A stretch of DNA of 64,000 bases from Chalciporus piperatus (GCA_038093975.1 JBBPTG010000049.1:62001-126000); one strand, 5' to 3'. Positions 10,744 to 25,170 are shown, counted from the first letter of the stretch. The notes: generated by a model from the letters alone, not told the origin. Numbers and translations are program-made.

Positions 10744-12742
10744 TCAGTAACCATACGGCACGACGCGTTTGACACATCGTGGCTGTGGTCTAATCCAGTC
10801 ATCTGGTCCAGGCTGAAGGAGATTCCACCCCTCCTCCGCAAGGAAGTCTAGGGCCATGGTTCGGAAGTCTTCACCACAATTCACGAACTCGGAGCGCTGC
10901 ACATCGAGTCCAGTGGGCTTAGGTCTACGAGGAAACCCGATGGGCCATGTAGGCAGGTAACACATCTCCTGTTGGGTTAACCGAATATGAGCTATCGCGG
11001 AAAGAATCGAGACCCAGACAAATGCCACCACAAACCTCTGTATCACACGCAGGTCTACACTTCACCCATACACTCCAATCAAGCCAACTCATTAGACGGC
11101 TCAACTCTCCCACCCAAGCATCCCGAAGCTCCGTCACATCGTCTATGTCGGGGGACTCCTTGGTGTTCAGGTACGGGTCGAGGCCAGCATAGACTCCAGC
11201 AGCCCACATCTTCGTGACTACCCTACAGATCTCTCGACTGGTCCCCCGGACAGACCGAAGGAGCAAACGCTCCGAGGGTGTCATAGAAGGCACCTCCGAT
11301 TCCAAGGAAGACGTATGTGTCGTGGCACACAGCTTGAAGATGGGAATAGCCCAGTCCATGTCAGTCTTGTTGGACGGGTCAGTGGGTGCGGCAGAGAAGA
11401 GTGCATAGGGCGTGATCATGACTCTAAGTTGAGTTTGGGTTTTCAACGCGAGATCAAGGATATCGATATCTTTCGAATCGATGGTCGTCAGGTTCAAGAG
11501 GTATTGCATGAGCTCGAGTCGTTCGGCGTAACGATCGACAATGACATTGAGAAGCGTCGCCCAATCAATTCCGCTAGAATGGCCCTGAGGTCTGGTCATG
11601 GCTTCCACTATCCTTGATCTCGCGACCAGAATATCTTCGTTGGAGATGCCTTGTACCCGATGGTCCCACCTTTCTTGGCCGACTCGAGTGGCGACGAGCG
11701 ATGGAACAAGTTGGCTGTCGTAGAATGATACCAATCCAGGCAAATCCAATTGTACGCGCGTCTCTCCGGGGAAGCGATTATGCCAGGAACCAGATTCCAT
11801 TACTTCAAACCTGGCCAGTGTTCCTGCAAATGCATACCTGAGTGCTCAAGAAAGCATAAAATGGACAGAAAACTCACCAAACCTTGGCCCAGTGGGGTTT
11901 TGAAATATGGCCAGTAGGTTCGAGAACGAAACCACGTTGACGCCAGCTGTGAAATCACATAGTACGACTTCACTATATTCTTATGATGTAGGTCGTCTTT
12001 GCGAACAAGACAACCACTCACAAGTCCATTTCCATCCTAATATGCGTTTAATTTGGAAGAAGGAACACGAGAAGGTGGATGTTTACCTCACAAAGCCGTC
12101 CACTCCGTAGTCCTTTCCCCATTTACAGAGGTCCGTGATCCTCTCAAACTCCACATAGACGGCTTCAGGACGCGATTTACCCCACGCGACAAGATCCTGT
12201 GCGTCGAGCGAACCATATGGAAGCTTCACAGCACTACTCCCGTCGAAATAGAGCATTTTGAGCGGTCGAGTCGTCGCAAGCGTCAGCTGCCAGCATCCCT
12301 TTCCAAGTTTGAGTGTGTCCCGGCAGAAGAGAAATGAGTGCTCAGGATCGGTAGCGACCCACTCAGGACCGGGTGGAATCTCGTGGTTAAGCCTTCCATG
12401 ATAGAGAAGGGTTCCTTTCGGAATAATCCCTGGTACTATCGTATGACCTATCGAAACATTGGTCATTCAAGTTGTGGTTGTGACTACCGAAGAGTGCTTC
12501 AACCACTTACCATTTCTCATGCGAGTGTTCGGCCAGCGTTGAAGGAGCGAATGTGTCGTCTCGAACACGAGGTGGTCGGTAGCGTTGGGGTGAGGGGCCT
12601 GATCGAAGCTCCAGTCCGTAAAACTTGAATCGTCGTTGAGACTCGGAGAACCTAGTGGTACTTGATTGGCCAGGGCATGTGCTATGAATGTCGCCACAAT
12701 ACACAAAACGCTCGCTCGCAACATCGAGGAATACAAAGGCAA
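10744..12742 (-). CDS. Secreted ART-like family protein, paralogue C (Glu-to-Asn at the key position)
   Basis: Exons: 12742-12511, 12447-12087, 12036-12022, 11972-11878, 11823-11036, 10968-10744; they join in phase to 571 codons. There is a signal peptide at the N-terminus (MLRASVLCIVATFIAHALA). Motifs: GTLLYHGRLNHE, PEWVATDPEHSF, GKGCWQLTL, VDGFVR, then LCDFTAGVNVVSF. Where A and B have Glu in (S)GLEVVSF/SGVEVVSF, this copy has Asn. If that Glu is catalytic, C is an inactive or altered member. The helical domain (ESGSWHNRFPGE to CDTE) and the last exon (EMCYLPTW ... PRCVKRVVPYGY) are intact, with a longer linker. The frame is open throughout, so it does not look like a pseudogene. Confidence 0.8.
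12022..12036 (-). other. 15-nt micro-exon of paralogue C
   Basis: The exon is GATGGAAATGGACTT between ...TATTAG and GTGAGT. Same length and phase as in A and B. Confidence 0.75.
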
Positions 12743-12913
12743 GGAGGCGGTTTGGCGCTAGTAAGACCAGCCGAGCCTGACGTACATCCAAGGCCCGAGA
12801 TGGCATGTTGACCACAAATTAATTGATGCCCAGATAGTGCGCTCTCAACCTTTACCTGCGAGATTACCTTAGTTGCATGATGTGGATGGGTGCCGGTGAG
12901 GCCGACCCATCTC

Positions 12914-13270
12914 TTAAACTCTCAGCAGCTTCAAACCTCCCAACTGTCCTTTCTTCGCGTCTATCGCAGTGTAAATGCCATTCAGATCCTTTGGATCATC
13001 AACTTTGCAGACTATGGCCTCGATCCCGTTCCAAAAGTAGTACGTCTTGTCGTTTGGCTTCCCGTCTGGAGCCGACTCGACAAGGAACTTCATGTCACCG
13101 AAATCGCGCTTGCGAGTGATGATTGCCCTGACATTGGGTATGTCATAATCATCTTGCAGCATGCCTAAGATGCTGTCTTTTCCAGTCCAGCAAAAATCGA
13201 TGAGCAGGTCCTGCTCGCCGGTCCAGCCTGTTGGAATGGTTGCAGTAGCCTTATATTCAGATGAGGACAT
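12914..13270 (-). CDS. Small orphan protein, copy 1 (118 aa)
   Basis: Intronless frame from ATG (13270) to TAA (12914). It is nearly identical to the 121-aa protein at 25296-25661: both start MSSSEYKA, contain TIPTGW, DSILGMLQDDY, SAPDGKPNDKTYY and DDPKDLNGIYTA, and end GGLKLLRV. The differences include single-residue gaps, so the indels between copies kept frame, which suggests selection on the protein. About 120 bp upstream of the ATG is also shared with copy 2. No family recognised; no signal peptide or membrane segment. A small cytosolic beta-rich protein is a guess. Confidence 0.6.
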   Translation of the reverse strand: MSSSEYKATATIPTGWTGEQDLLIDFCWTGKDSILGMLQDDYDIPNVRAIITRKRDFGDMKFLVESAPDGKPNDKTYYFWNGIEAIVCKVDDPKDLNGIYTAIDAKKGQLGGLKLLRV

Positions 13271-13574
13271 AGCAGCGCTTCATGAAGGGCTGATTCTGTG
13301 TACGAATGGGATACAGTCAGGATCCTTTTGGCGAAACGGTTGAGATGAACGCACGATGAACTCAGTTGTGAGGAACTCTCAAGCTGCGAGGTAATGATGG
13401 ATCTGGGGCAAGAGTTCGGACCCACCCCTTTTCTAATGCTTTAGGGTGAATATTTGAATGCTTTTATTTTCGCACCGTGTAAAGGATAGGCTGACACCGG
13501 TCTTACTTTCTCATGCGAACTGTCAAGTGATACATACCAAGTTAGTCAACTGACTCCTGAGCTTCCCCTCTTGC

Positions 13575-16153
<2,579 letters not shown>

Positions 16154-17251
16154 ATGATACTGACGATCGGAATATGTATCTGACATAAGTCTATGTTGTA
16201 TTGCCAACAGGGTATCTTCTTCCACTCTGCTCGGAATGTCTGTGGAATCTTGAGTCAGTCCTGTGATCAATGGGTTGGAACCTGTAGAGCAGAAGGGTTT
16301 TACAAGGACGCTCGATTCCAGGAACTGACAACACATGACGTGGGGACAAGCTTGGCGACAAGAGCGCTGTGGGTTGAAACTTGATCAGTTATAAGTACTT
16401 GGCAGATCGTGATTGCTGCACTTCGATACTTAAGCATCACACGGAGGTCACCAAGGGAGACTTCTGGTGTTGTGCCAAGAATCCAAGACTAACTGAATGG
16501 GGTGTTGGTTGGTCACTTCGACCTGTCATGCATCATGCATCATGCATCATGCCCTGTCGCCTGACAGCCTTGACTTGGCCAACATTCGAATCACATCCTT
16601 GTATCACATCGCGATCGTACTACTCGACCCATGGTGAGAGAAGAGTGGAATTGACAATCTACTATTATCTAGGTGACTCCATCCGGGGCATCCGACTCAT
16701 CCGACTCATCCTGTCCACAACAAAACGCCGCGGACTTTATATTGTGAGGGCTGGATAGAGTCGACGTGTATCACTTGGCGGTGAGGCAGTGCGGAGACAA
16801 ATGACGACTCGCGGGTCCCGGTGCGTACACGGTGGACATTCGAATGGAACAGCTCTCCTCTTCGGACATCTCCGCGCCCACTTTGGCAACTGCGAAAACA
16901 TCCACAGGACAGTAAAGAAACATAGCAACAGGGCGCACAAGTAGAAAAAAAAACATAAGTGTCATCGAACGACAGAGGTTGCCTTTTCCGTCTATGATAC
17001 TCCTGTTACGTGAGACTCATAAGAACAACTAGCATCTCGGAATCAGTGAGTGCCAGCGGCAGAGCAAGTCCGAGCTATTTAAGTCCTCCCAGTCTTGGCT
17101 TGTTAGCCCATCCCCTCGCAACTTTCCCCTCTTCTCGCAGCAGTATCAAGGTAGTTATTTTCACCTATTGTTGTACGACGCTGACCACTGCTTTCTCTAC
17201 TCTCGAATAGCAGTGGGTCCTCACTTTGTTGGGCTAACACTGGTAAAACTC
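16154..17251. other. Intergenic between SelO and the antiporter gene
   Basis: No coding signal. A short CATGCAT/CATCATG heptad run sits at about 16527-16551, similar in unit to the run near 10604. The 3' part is the presumed promoter and leader of the antiporter gene. Confidence 0.5.
16527..16551. repeat. Heptad microsatellite (ATCATGC)n
   Basis: Three to four units of ATCATGC in a row. The complementary unit also occurs at about 10604-10620. Confidence 0.6.
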
Positions 17252-19745
17252 ATGGATTGCGGATCGTCGACATCAGTGGCAGAAGGAGGTACCTCAGTAT
17301 CGGCCGTCGGCTCTACGCAACTTCTTTTTTCGCCGGAGCCGTCTGGCCTATCATCTGCGGTGAACCCAAGGAGTACCACCGCGTATGAAGGCGTTCAACG
17401 AAAGAACACCTCAATGCGCGCAAGAGCCGCCACCCTCATGGTTCCCAAGAAGAAAATTGGGCCGCCTCCAACAGTATGGAAAAGTCTACGAGCAATACTA
17501 CTAGCTTCTTGTAAGTCCTGTTCCCGGGTGTCGTCCTTGCCTGTGGTAATTGTGTGGTAATCAGATTTTAACGTGCTTCTCGTCTGCATTCCAATCTCGG
17601 TTTGTCCTCATCCTCTGATAGTTTTTCTTTCTGCTCATGTCATCAAATCAGTGGGCGCTCCACTTCGCTATGCCTGACAACCATACTCTGATCTTCGTCT
17701 GTGCGTAGTCACCGTTGGTTTCTTTGCCGTTATCAATTTTATTTCATAGTCTCGTTTGTGGCCATCATGCCACTGGCCAAGGTGGGTGTTTGAATCCAAA
17801 GAACAATGTTGTGCTTACCACCTACAAGCTGCTTGCATTCGCCACCGATGAACTGTCGATGCGAGTTGGACAGACCCTGGCTGGTCTCATGAATGCCACG
17901 CTGGTAAGCGTGTTTTGAGTCTTTTTAGCGGCATCCTGATCTCAAAATCTGCCTAGGGAAATGCGTAAGTCGCCTTTTCATGTACCCTGCCACACTAACT
18001 TCTTCTGCAGCGTCGAGCTAATTGTTTCGGTATGGTTACATATTCCTTTTGCGTTCATGTTGCTTATCCTTCCTAGATCATTGCTCTGACCAAGTGTGAA
18101 CTTACAATCGTTCAATCATCTCGTGAGTAACGTGATCTTTTCCTCAGTTTCAACCCAGTTACTTACCGTCACTGCTAGTCGTGGGCGCTATCCTGGGCAA
18201 CTTGCGTAAGCCAAATTAGCACCTTTATCGGGTTCATCGCTCACCATTGTCCGCAGTGCTCGTCCTTGGCATGTGTTTTTTCGCAGGTGGCTTGAGATTC
18301 TCAGAGCAAGGTTTTGGAATAAGTGCGCATACACTCATCGCCTTCTCTTGCCGTATTGACAAATCCTTTGATAAAGGCGCCTCACTGATGAACTCATCTT
18401 TGTTGACAATCAGTGTGATCGCCGTTCTACTTCCTGGGGCATTCGTCATGGCTCTGGGAGGTACATCTCCAGTGTCCCCTGAACTTGAGACAAGGATTTT
18501 GAAAATGAGTCGTGGTGTACGTGCATTAACATCGTATGGGGATGAATGTATCTGACTTTTTGCAGGTCTCGATCATTCTGCTCTTCGGTATGGACTCTAC
18601 TTCACTCTAACGGCTACTACGGGACTCACCTGCACGGCTCTCAGTCTATGCTTGTTATCTCGTCTTCCAGCTCTTCTCACACAAAGGCCTCTATCAGGAT
18701 AGTGGCGAGGAGATTCAAGAAACAAAGAAATACCGTGGCGGAAATCCATTCACAGGAACATTCAACAAACTCCGTCACGGCAAAGATGCCTCAAAATCCG
18801 CTGTCGCTGATTCGCTAGTGGTCAACTCGCCCCAGTTTGCAACTCAGTTAGTATCTGATCCCGAGCTGGGTCAAGACGTCTCTCCGATGGAAGTGGAAGA
18901 GGGAGAAGAGGAGCCCCAAATGAGTGTTCCTGTCTCATTAGGTCTCTTGCTAGTCGTCACTGTGGTAAGCTTCCTCTCATCAAGTAAGATGACTGTCAGA
19001 AAGTTACCGACCCTGCCCTCCAAAGCTTGTTGCTGTCACTGCGGAGTTCCTCGTCAGTTCTATCAACGGGCTCACAGAGACCGGTGCCATAAGCCAAGAG
19101 TTCGTCGGAGTGATTCTACTGCCTATTGTCGGAAACGCAGCGGAGCACGTCACCGCAGTGACGGTGTCTGTCAAGGACAAACTGACACTCAGTCTGGGCG
19201 TTGCAGTCGGTTCCAGTATCGTAAGTTCCCGTTTACACTACATCGTTGTCAAAGACTGAGTCATATCCGTCCGCTAGCAAGTTGCACTCTTCGTCATTCC
19301 GTACGTAGCTCGCCTATCCCTCGTGTTGGTCGCGCTCACCTTCCCTAACTAATATAGGTTCATCGTCACGTTGGGTTGGATACTTGGCAAGCCTCTCACC
19401 CTCCTCTTTGATCCACTGCAGTCTATCGTCTTGTTCTTCTCGGGTATGTTCATTGTTTGGTTCATCCGTCGAGGATTAATAACCTGGGTGATGTAGTCCT
19501 CACTGTGAACTACGCCGTCCAAGATGGAAAGTCGAACTGGCTTGAGGGGATGCTACTCATCTGTGCGTGTTTTCAAGCTACTCAGGACGCCCCAATCAAT
19601 ACTGACATATCGTTAGGTCTTTACCTGATCCTTTGCGTGACCTTTTGGTACTACCCTGGTACGTGGAGACTGGCATTTCCCGGCCGTCTCGGTGATGTCT
19701 AACGCATAAGCAGGTGTCCAACCGTATATTCAGTGTCCACAGTAG
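17252..19745 (+). CDS. Vacuolar Ca2+/H+ antiporter, VCX1/CAX type
   Basis: The gene is split by many short introns (at least ten). The conserved first repeat is assembled from small exons between about 17770 and 18230: MPLAKLLAFATDELSMR, GQTLAGLMNATLGNA and LVGAILGNLLLVLGM. The second repeat, at about 18960-19360, carries VSSINGL-TE, VGVILLPIVGNAAEH, TAVTVSVKDK and LGVAVGSSIQVALFVIP. These GN(A/G)xE repeats are the cation-binding signatures of the CAX family. A long acidic loop (EVEEGEEEPQM) separates the halves, as in fungal VCX1. The tail after FWYYPG is short and ends at TAG 19745. The ATG at 17252 (MDCGSSTSVAEGG) is the best candidate; the first exons are less certain. Expected role: proton-driven loading of Ca2+ into the vacuole. 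Confidence 0.85.
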
Positions 19746-20711
19746 ACGTTCTGCCCCACGACCAAGACCTCAACACCTCCAGACACGTATCTACAAAACG
19801 GTTTACCCCGAGTACTCTTCATATAATATCGTTGACCATCCGCGCATATCCATAGTTCACGACTCGTATCCAACGTTTCGTCTTTTCCTTCATTTTTCAT
19901 GTCCTCGTACGCTATCCTACTGTTCTCGTTGATAACCCGGAGTTGAACTCGGGCTTCTTGCTGGCAAAGGAGATAACCATTCTTTTCACCAACTTCGCCG
20001 CGGTCTCTCTGTCTAGGGGCCGTGCGCTGTTGGCTAGATATCTCGAGTTTTGCTTGACTTGATGCATGCTTATAAGAACCACAGCGTGTCCAACTCATAT
20101 GGGCAACCCCCCGCCGCACTGTTTCCCGACTTGGACGCAGCGCATGCCTGCGGAAAATGGTCGTCAAGAGTTCGAGAAGGGGAAAAGGGAGGTATGAGAG
20201 GAGTTTGCGAACGAATGCTACTGTTTCCTCGACGGTTATCGTCGAAGAAGGTAAGGCATCTAGTCCGAAGGTCTGTGGCCTGTTGGGAGGATGGGGCTGG
20301 AGCCCTACCTTTGTCGGGGACGTCTGTCGGAAACAAAACCACTGTTCAGTGTCCCTTGGTTTTTGCCGCGGGTTGGTATTTTGAACGGGAATGCGCGCGA
20401 GATGGATGCGGTGGGAATCAACGAGGGTAGCAATTTGATCTTCGGTCATGGAAGATCGTATTATCGTGGTGGGTTGGCCCATTCGCGGAGCTCCACGCGA
20501 ACTTTTTATGGTTCCGTCCTCATGCGCACGAGATTTCAAGATTTACCCTCAAGGTTCAGCACCGACAATAGCAAGGAAGATACTTGTACAGAGATTGGCT
20601 CCAATAGAAATACAGGCCCGAAGTGAAGAGTGGCATAGAAAGGAAATATGTGTGAACAGTGATCCTCACAGAAAGTGTAATGTAGTACAAGACGGAGAGC
20701 TGAGCTGACCA
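19746..20711. other. Intergenic between the antiporter and CHAT genes (both 3' ends)
   Basis: A long minus-strand open frame (19730-20539) lacks an ATG at its start, overlaps the antiporter end and shows no known motif; I do not call it. Nothing else stands out. Confidence 0.4.
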
Positions 20712-23700
20712 TTATATACCGACGTGAACGAGGGAGGCATTGTGTTCAATTTTGTTATGCAGAGCAAGTTTGTCGAGAATAAAAGGAACCCACGAAAAGA
20801 AAGACGCGCCAGAGTCACGGAGGTGCTCGACAGCATAATGCAATGCCTCTGCAGCCTCCGTGCTGTCCGGCACCTTCCCATCTCGGAAGAGATGCTCGTA
20901 CACGTCCTTGGTCACTTTTGGTGCATCAGGGTCCATGATTGACCACATGGTTGCAATGACGCCACTGTAACCGGCGAGAAGCATCCCCGCCGCGAGATGG
21001 ACAGATTCCTCTGATAGTTGTTCGTCCCCCTGTGCGGTCTGACAGGCAGAAAGGAACGCAAGACCACCCCGTGGACGTGACAATCGAATGATGTCCGAAA
21101 GTTTGAGACGACGACCATCGGCGAGGCAAAGTCCGCTGTCGAGCGGGTTGACGGGATCTTGCACGCCGTGACAGGCAAAATGGACCCAGTCAGAATTGGA
21201 CTCCATCTTGTCCAAGACATCTTCAACTGTCCCCTGAGAGTCCTGAAAGGTTACGAATGGGGAACTGGCGGACAACGTTTTGATGTGATTGATCTCCTGT
21301 GGCACGCAGGCTAGCCGAGTCAACCCGTCTGTGGGCGGCTGAGGGACAGCAACGAAGCGAATATTGGATGAGGCGTTGCACGCGTCTTTCTGAGGGGATG
21401 GTGCAAGAGCACTGAGATTTGGTGTGTAGGACGATATGACAAAGTCAGAAAGCTTGGTGCCGGGGCTAGTTGAATCGTGAAGGCCAGCGGCGTGTATAGG
21501 TAGGAAAGTGAAGGGTCCAGTAGGGCACCAAAAAATACGAGTCTTTTTCTCATCACCCGACGGGGGGGGGGGTCTGAGAAGATGCATATATTAGTCGGGG
21601 AAGATCGATGTTCTGCTATGGACGACATACCGAAAAGCCGAGGGCAGCAAGAACTGGGTTTACAACTTCACTCTCCCAAAGGTGTGCGAGAATGACCCGA
21701 AAAAGGTCGTTAGGGGTGTATCCTTCGATTCGTTGGGGCTTAACTTTGACCGCCCTATCATTGGGCATGATGCAAGCTCGCATCAACAACATATCAAGTA
21801 GATCCTGCGACACAAGATTGTCCTCCTCGGAGAGGAGGGCAGAGATATCATCACGAGAGACAATGAGACGATTCCGTTTGAGTAAAAGCCAGAGTAGCTT
21901 CTGTAGGGTTTCCACCCTCGGATAGCTGATACCAGGAAGCGGAACGTGAATAACATTGCCGTGATAGTTTGCTAGCATTGATATACACGACGGGACCAGA
22001 GTGCGCCGAAGTAGCGAGTTGTTGAATTTTCTTCGGGAGCATGAACCAGTCGAAGCCTGGCAAGGACCATATGTCGGCAAGGAGTTTCTCTCGGGAGATA
22101 GCAAGTGCATGGTGTCTCTGGGTTTCTTTCTCGAGCGTCAGAGTGTTAGAACCCGAGTCACTCGCCAGCCGGTGAGATGGGGAATTCTCACGCGAACTGG
22201 CCTGCTCTAGCTCTCGGGAGATATGTTCGAATTGATCCGCAAGAGCGGGATACTCAATGCGAAGCTCGCCTACTGGAGTGCGAAGCTGGAGAAATTGACT
22301 CCAGACAACCGAACGGCCTTGTTCGAGCCATTCAACAGCCATCTCAGGAAAACCGGCTTCGACTGCGGCCACGGCAGCGTCTCGGGCTACATCGGCAGCG
22401 TCGGTGAGAAAACGGTAGCGCTCTGCGAGTGGCAGGCCGATCCATGCTAATTCTGGAAGAAGGCTGATGGAGGTATGGTATGCATCAAGGACAGCCACAG
22501 AGTTGCCTTGTAGGCGTGCAGATAAAACCCAGTTACGAGAGGCACGAAAACGGATGGAAATGGGACCTGTGGTGCAGCGAGCGGCCCGTGAGAAGTGCAA
22601 CATAGCAGCAGAGAGACTGGAAGGATCGCTGGAGTACTGAAAATGTACATTGAATGAGTTCCCAAGGTTGTTCAGCCAAGCTGACTTGTCGGGATGGTCA
22701 TCAGAAGTGAGACGCACTGCCTCCTCTTTCATTGAAATGGACTTGTTCATGTCCACGAGGTCTCCAAGCCGCTCAAAACGATTCAATGACGAGTTCCCGA
22801 GGTTGTTCAGCAAAGCTGGCATGTTTGAATGGCCATCGGGAGTGAGACGTACTGCCTCCTCGAGCATCGAAATGGACTTGATCATGTCCACAAGGTCCCC
22901 AAGCCGCTCAAAGCGACTAGATAACGTGATCGCGAGGTTGTTCAACCAACGTGGCTTGTCGGGATAACCGTCGGGAGTGAGACGCGCTGCCTCCTCGAAC
23001 ATCGAAACGGACCTGTTGATGTCCGCAAGCTCGCCAAGCCGGTCAAAGCGACGAGATAACGAGTTCCCGAGGTTGTTCAGCCAACCTGGCCTATCGGGAT
23101 GGCCATCCGAAGCCACCTGCACAGTATTCTCTAACATTGAGATCGCCTCGTCGCTGTCAACAAGGTCACCCTTGCGCTCGAACCGACAACGCAATAAAAT
23201 CCCAATGTCGGCTGCGAACACAGGCCGGCGAGGATCCCGGTCTGACAGCTGCAGCAACATACCCCGTGCCCTCCGTATCTTCTCCTCGTCATCACATTCT
23301 CCACTGTCTGAGACCCCAGGCTCTATCGTCTGAATGGACGAGGGGGGCTCGGCCATCTCTAGTCCGAGGCCCGCTGCTCGATTAAGTGTAGCTCTCTGTT
23401 GGGGAGAGCTCCACCACGCTGGAGAGTAAGTCCTTCGCTCCTGTCCTGTCTGCCTCGTCGCCTCGTCGCTGGAAACGGGCGAGAAGAGCGAAACTGAGAT
23501 CGAGCGCTGTCGCGCAGTAATCTGAGTGGCACCTGGGGCGAAGCTGGAGCGCATCCTGATACAATGTGATTGAAGTATCCAGGTCGAGATATGCATTATT
23601 GGCTTGACAGTTGATGAACCTCGCAGTGGCCAAATTGAATAATCCAGCTGCGCGATTCGGGTGGTCTGGGGGACAGATCTCGAGGACACGCTCGAAACAT

Positions 23701-24432
23701 GTGATAGTTTCGTCGAGATCCATTTGCTCCTGGTGCTCGCGGTAACGTAGAAGAGCACGATGTCCAGCATCGGCGATCGGTCCCAGCTGGCTCATTTCGT
23801 CCGGGTCCAGTGACTATTCTCATAGGATGAGGACGCGTCAATATTGATGAAGTCGACGGGACACTCACGTCTGGTGTTGATATTGATTCGTGAACGGCGC
23901 ATATTCGTCGCTCTGCGATGATCCTCAGTGACGAACACGATGGCAAAACTTCATCATCCTTCGGAACCAGAAACCTGATAGCTGCCACAACGTGTCAAGA
24001 GGGTGAGTGTCACGGTAGTGATATTACTCACGCTGAAACTGTTCGCTGCGATCGAGCACCTCTCCAACTGTAATCTTGCATTGACGAAGTAATTCCCCGT
24101 CGCCGAGCCTTAGTCCAAGCTCAAAAGATGCGTAGACCCTAAACGTAATTGCATATGATCGTTCCCGTGGTCTTTGGACCTCGTTCAGTCAAAGTAGCAC
24201 AAACGGACAGAATAGCGACTCACAGGAAGATCTCTTCGTCCCATTCAACGATGTCCTCACCAACCAATACGGGTTTGTTTGAGGTTTCCGTCGTCTTCCC
24301 ATCAATTTCTACTACAGCAACAACGTCTATCGCGCAGATGTCTAGGCAGCGGTGTCAACGATCTGCCTAGTTTGGCGTACACTACGACATACGTGTTATT
24401 AGGGCACATTCGCGTTTGTTTTTGTCAGACAT
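20712..24432 (-). pseudogene. C2-TPR-CHAT protein with three +1 frame disruptions
   Basis: The gene starts at ATG 24432. The first exons encode a C2-like domain (VVAVVEIDGK ... EDIVEWDEEIFL, VYASFELGLRLGDGELL), then the FLVPKDDEVLP segment and DEMSQLGPIADAGHRALL. TPRs follow with units such as RFERLGDLVDMNKSI and GWLNNLGNSL. A CHAT domain (caspase-like, clan CD) closes the protein, with the His in WVHFACHG and the Cys in FLSACQTAQGDE. The reading frame breaks at 23382-23384 (TAA after SPTESYT; flanking frames continue into RAAGLGLE), at about 21967 (NASK, then YHGNVIHVPL in another frame), and at an 11-C tract (21562-21572) just after a splice acceptor. Each break equals one extra base. Either a recent pseudogene or consensus errors. 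Neighbours: metacaspase and HET gene on the same strand. Confidence 0.75.
21562..21572. repeat. 11-bp homopolymer (G on plus, C on coding strand) inside the CHAT gene
   Basis: The tract lies directly behind the intron acceptor (AG at 21575-21574) and encodes a poly-Pro start of the next CHAT exon. Ten or thirteen bases would keep frame with both flanks; eleven do not. Confidence 0.7.
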
Positions 24433-25170
24433 GTGTGGTTCCGAGTCATCCGATCCACGTCTCTCCTGAGTATGTTGTGGTTGCAGGGCAACAGCAGAGG
24501 TTGAGACTGGAGCGTGTTCGTCCATCAAGGAGTGAAAGAAAACAGAGAGAGGAGTCCGGTGGGATTCGCAAGTAGTGAAATTATACGAGAGACAAGGGCT
24601 CTGAGCGCAGTTTCTGCAGCAACGGTTCGGCGCATTCTAAGGCAGTGTGGGCACTGGGCATCGTACACGCACACTTGGAATGACCTTCACAGGATGGCCC
24701 AGCTACTACACAGCCCGCTGAGGGCCAGAGCTGAGTTGCTGTAAGAATAGAGTTTCATGGTTGCCGTGCCTATAGGTGCCTATGCATTGATGGAGGATCC
24801 ACCAACACACACGAGTACAAGCCACGAGAGTCAGAGTTATCAATGCAGGACCGACAACCGCAGCTCATTGTTTCGCCCTAGTCGTCGTATATCGGGTTCA
24901 GTATTCCGTTCTCTGAGGGTGGTAAAGTTTAGAGTAGTGGACAGCCACTCGGCAAGACGGTTCAGAAGGGGGTTGGTTTCATGTAAAGAATTTCCGCATA
25001 AAGGACTTCCCTCTTCGTCACCACAATAAATATCTAGTTGTTCCTTACAACCAGTTGGCAGTCGTACGTACCGAATGACAAAGGGGCGACGCGAAAACAA
25101 GACAAGAAGGAGCAAGAAGGCCTGTGCCGCAGTGTACGCGATCGTGCTGGTTGACGCAGCTTTCTAGTAA
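24433..25170. other. Intergenic upstream of the CHAT gene
   Basis: Promoter side of the C2-TPR-CHAT gene, then sequence leading into the duplicated block around the second orphan gene. No coding signal. Confidence 0.45.

Noticed and set aside
19730..20539. 269-codon minus-strand frame
   Set aside because: It begins without ATG, overlaps the 3' end of the antiporter gene antisense, and shows no motif, signal peptide or splice-supported extension.
23383..23445. A 61-nt intron instead of the first CHAT frameshift
   Set aside because: A GTGGTG donor and AGAG acceptor could join the frames in phase, but both are weak and the join would delete residues that read as family-like on both sides of the break.
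23382..23795. Separate TPR gene upstream of the CHAT gene
   Set aside because: It ends at a stop where the next frame continues the same protein; C2-like exons upstream join it in phase. One frameshifted gene explains the data better than two genes.
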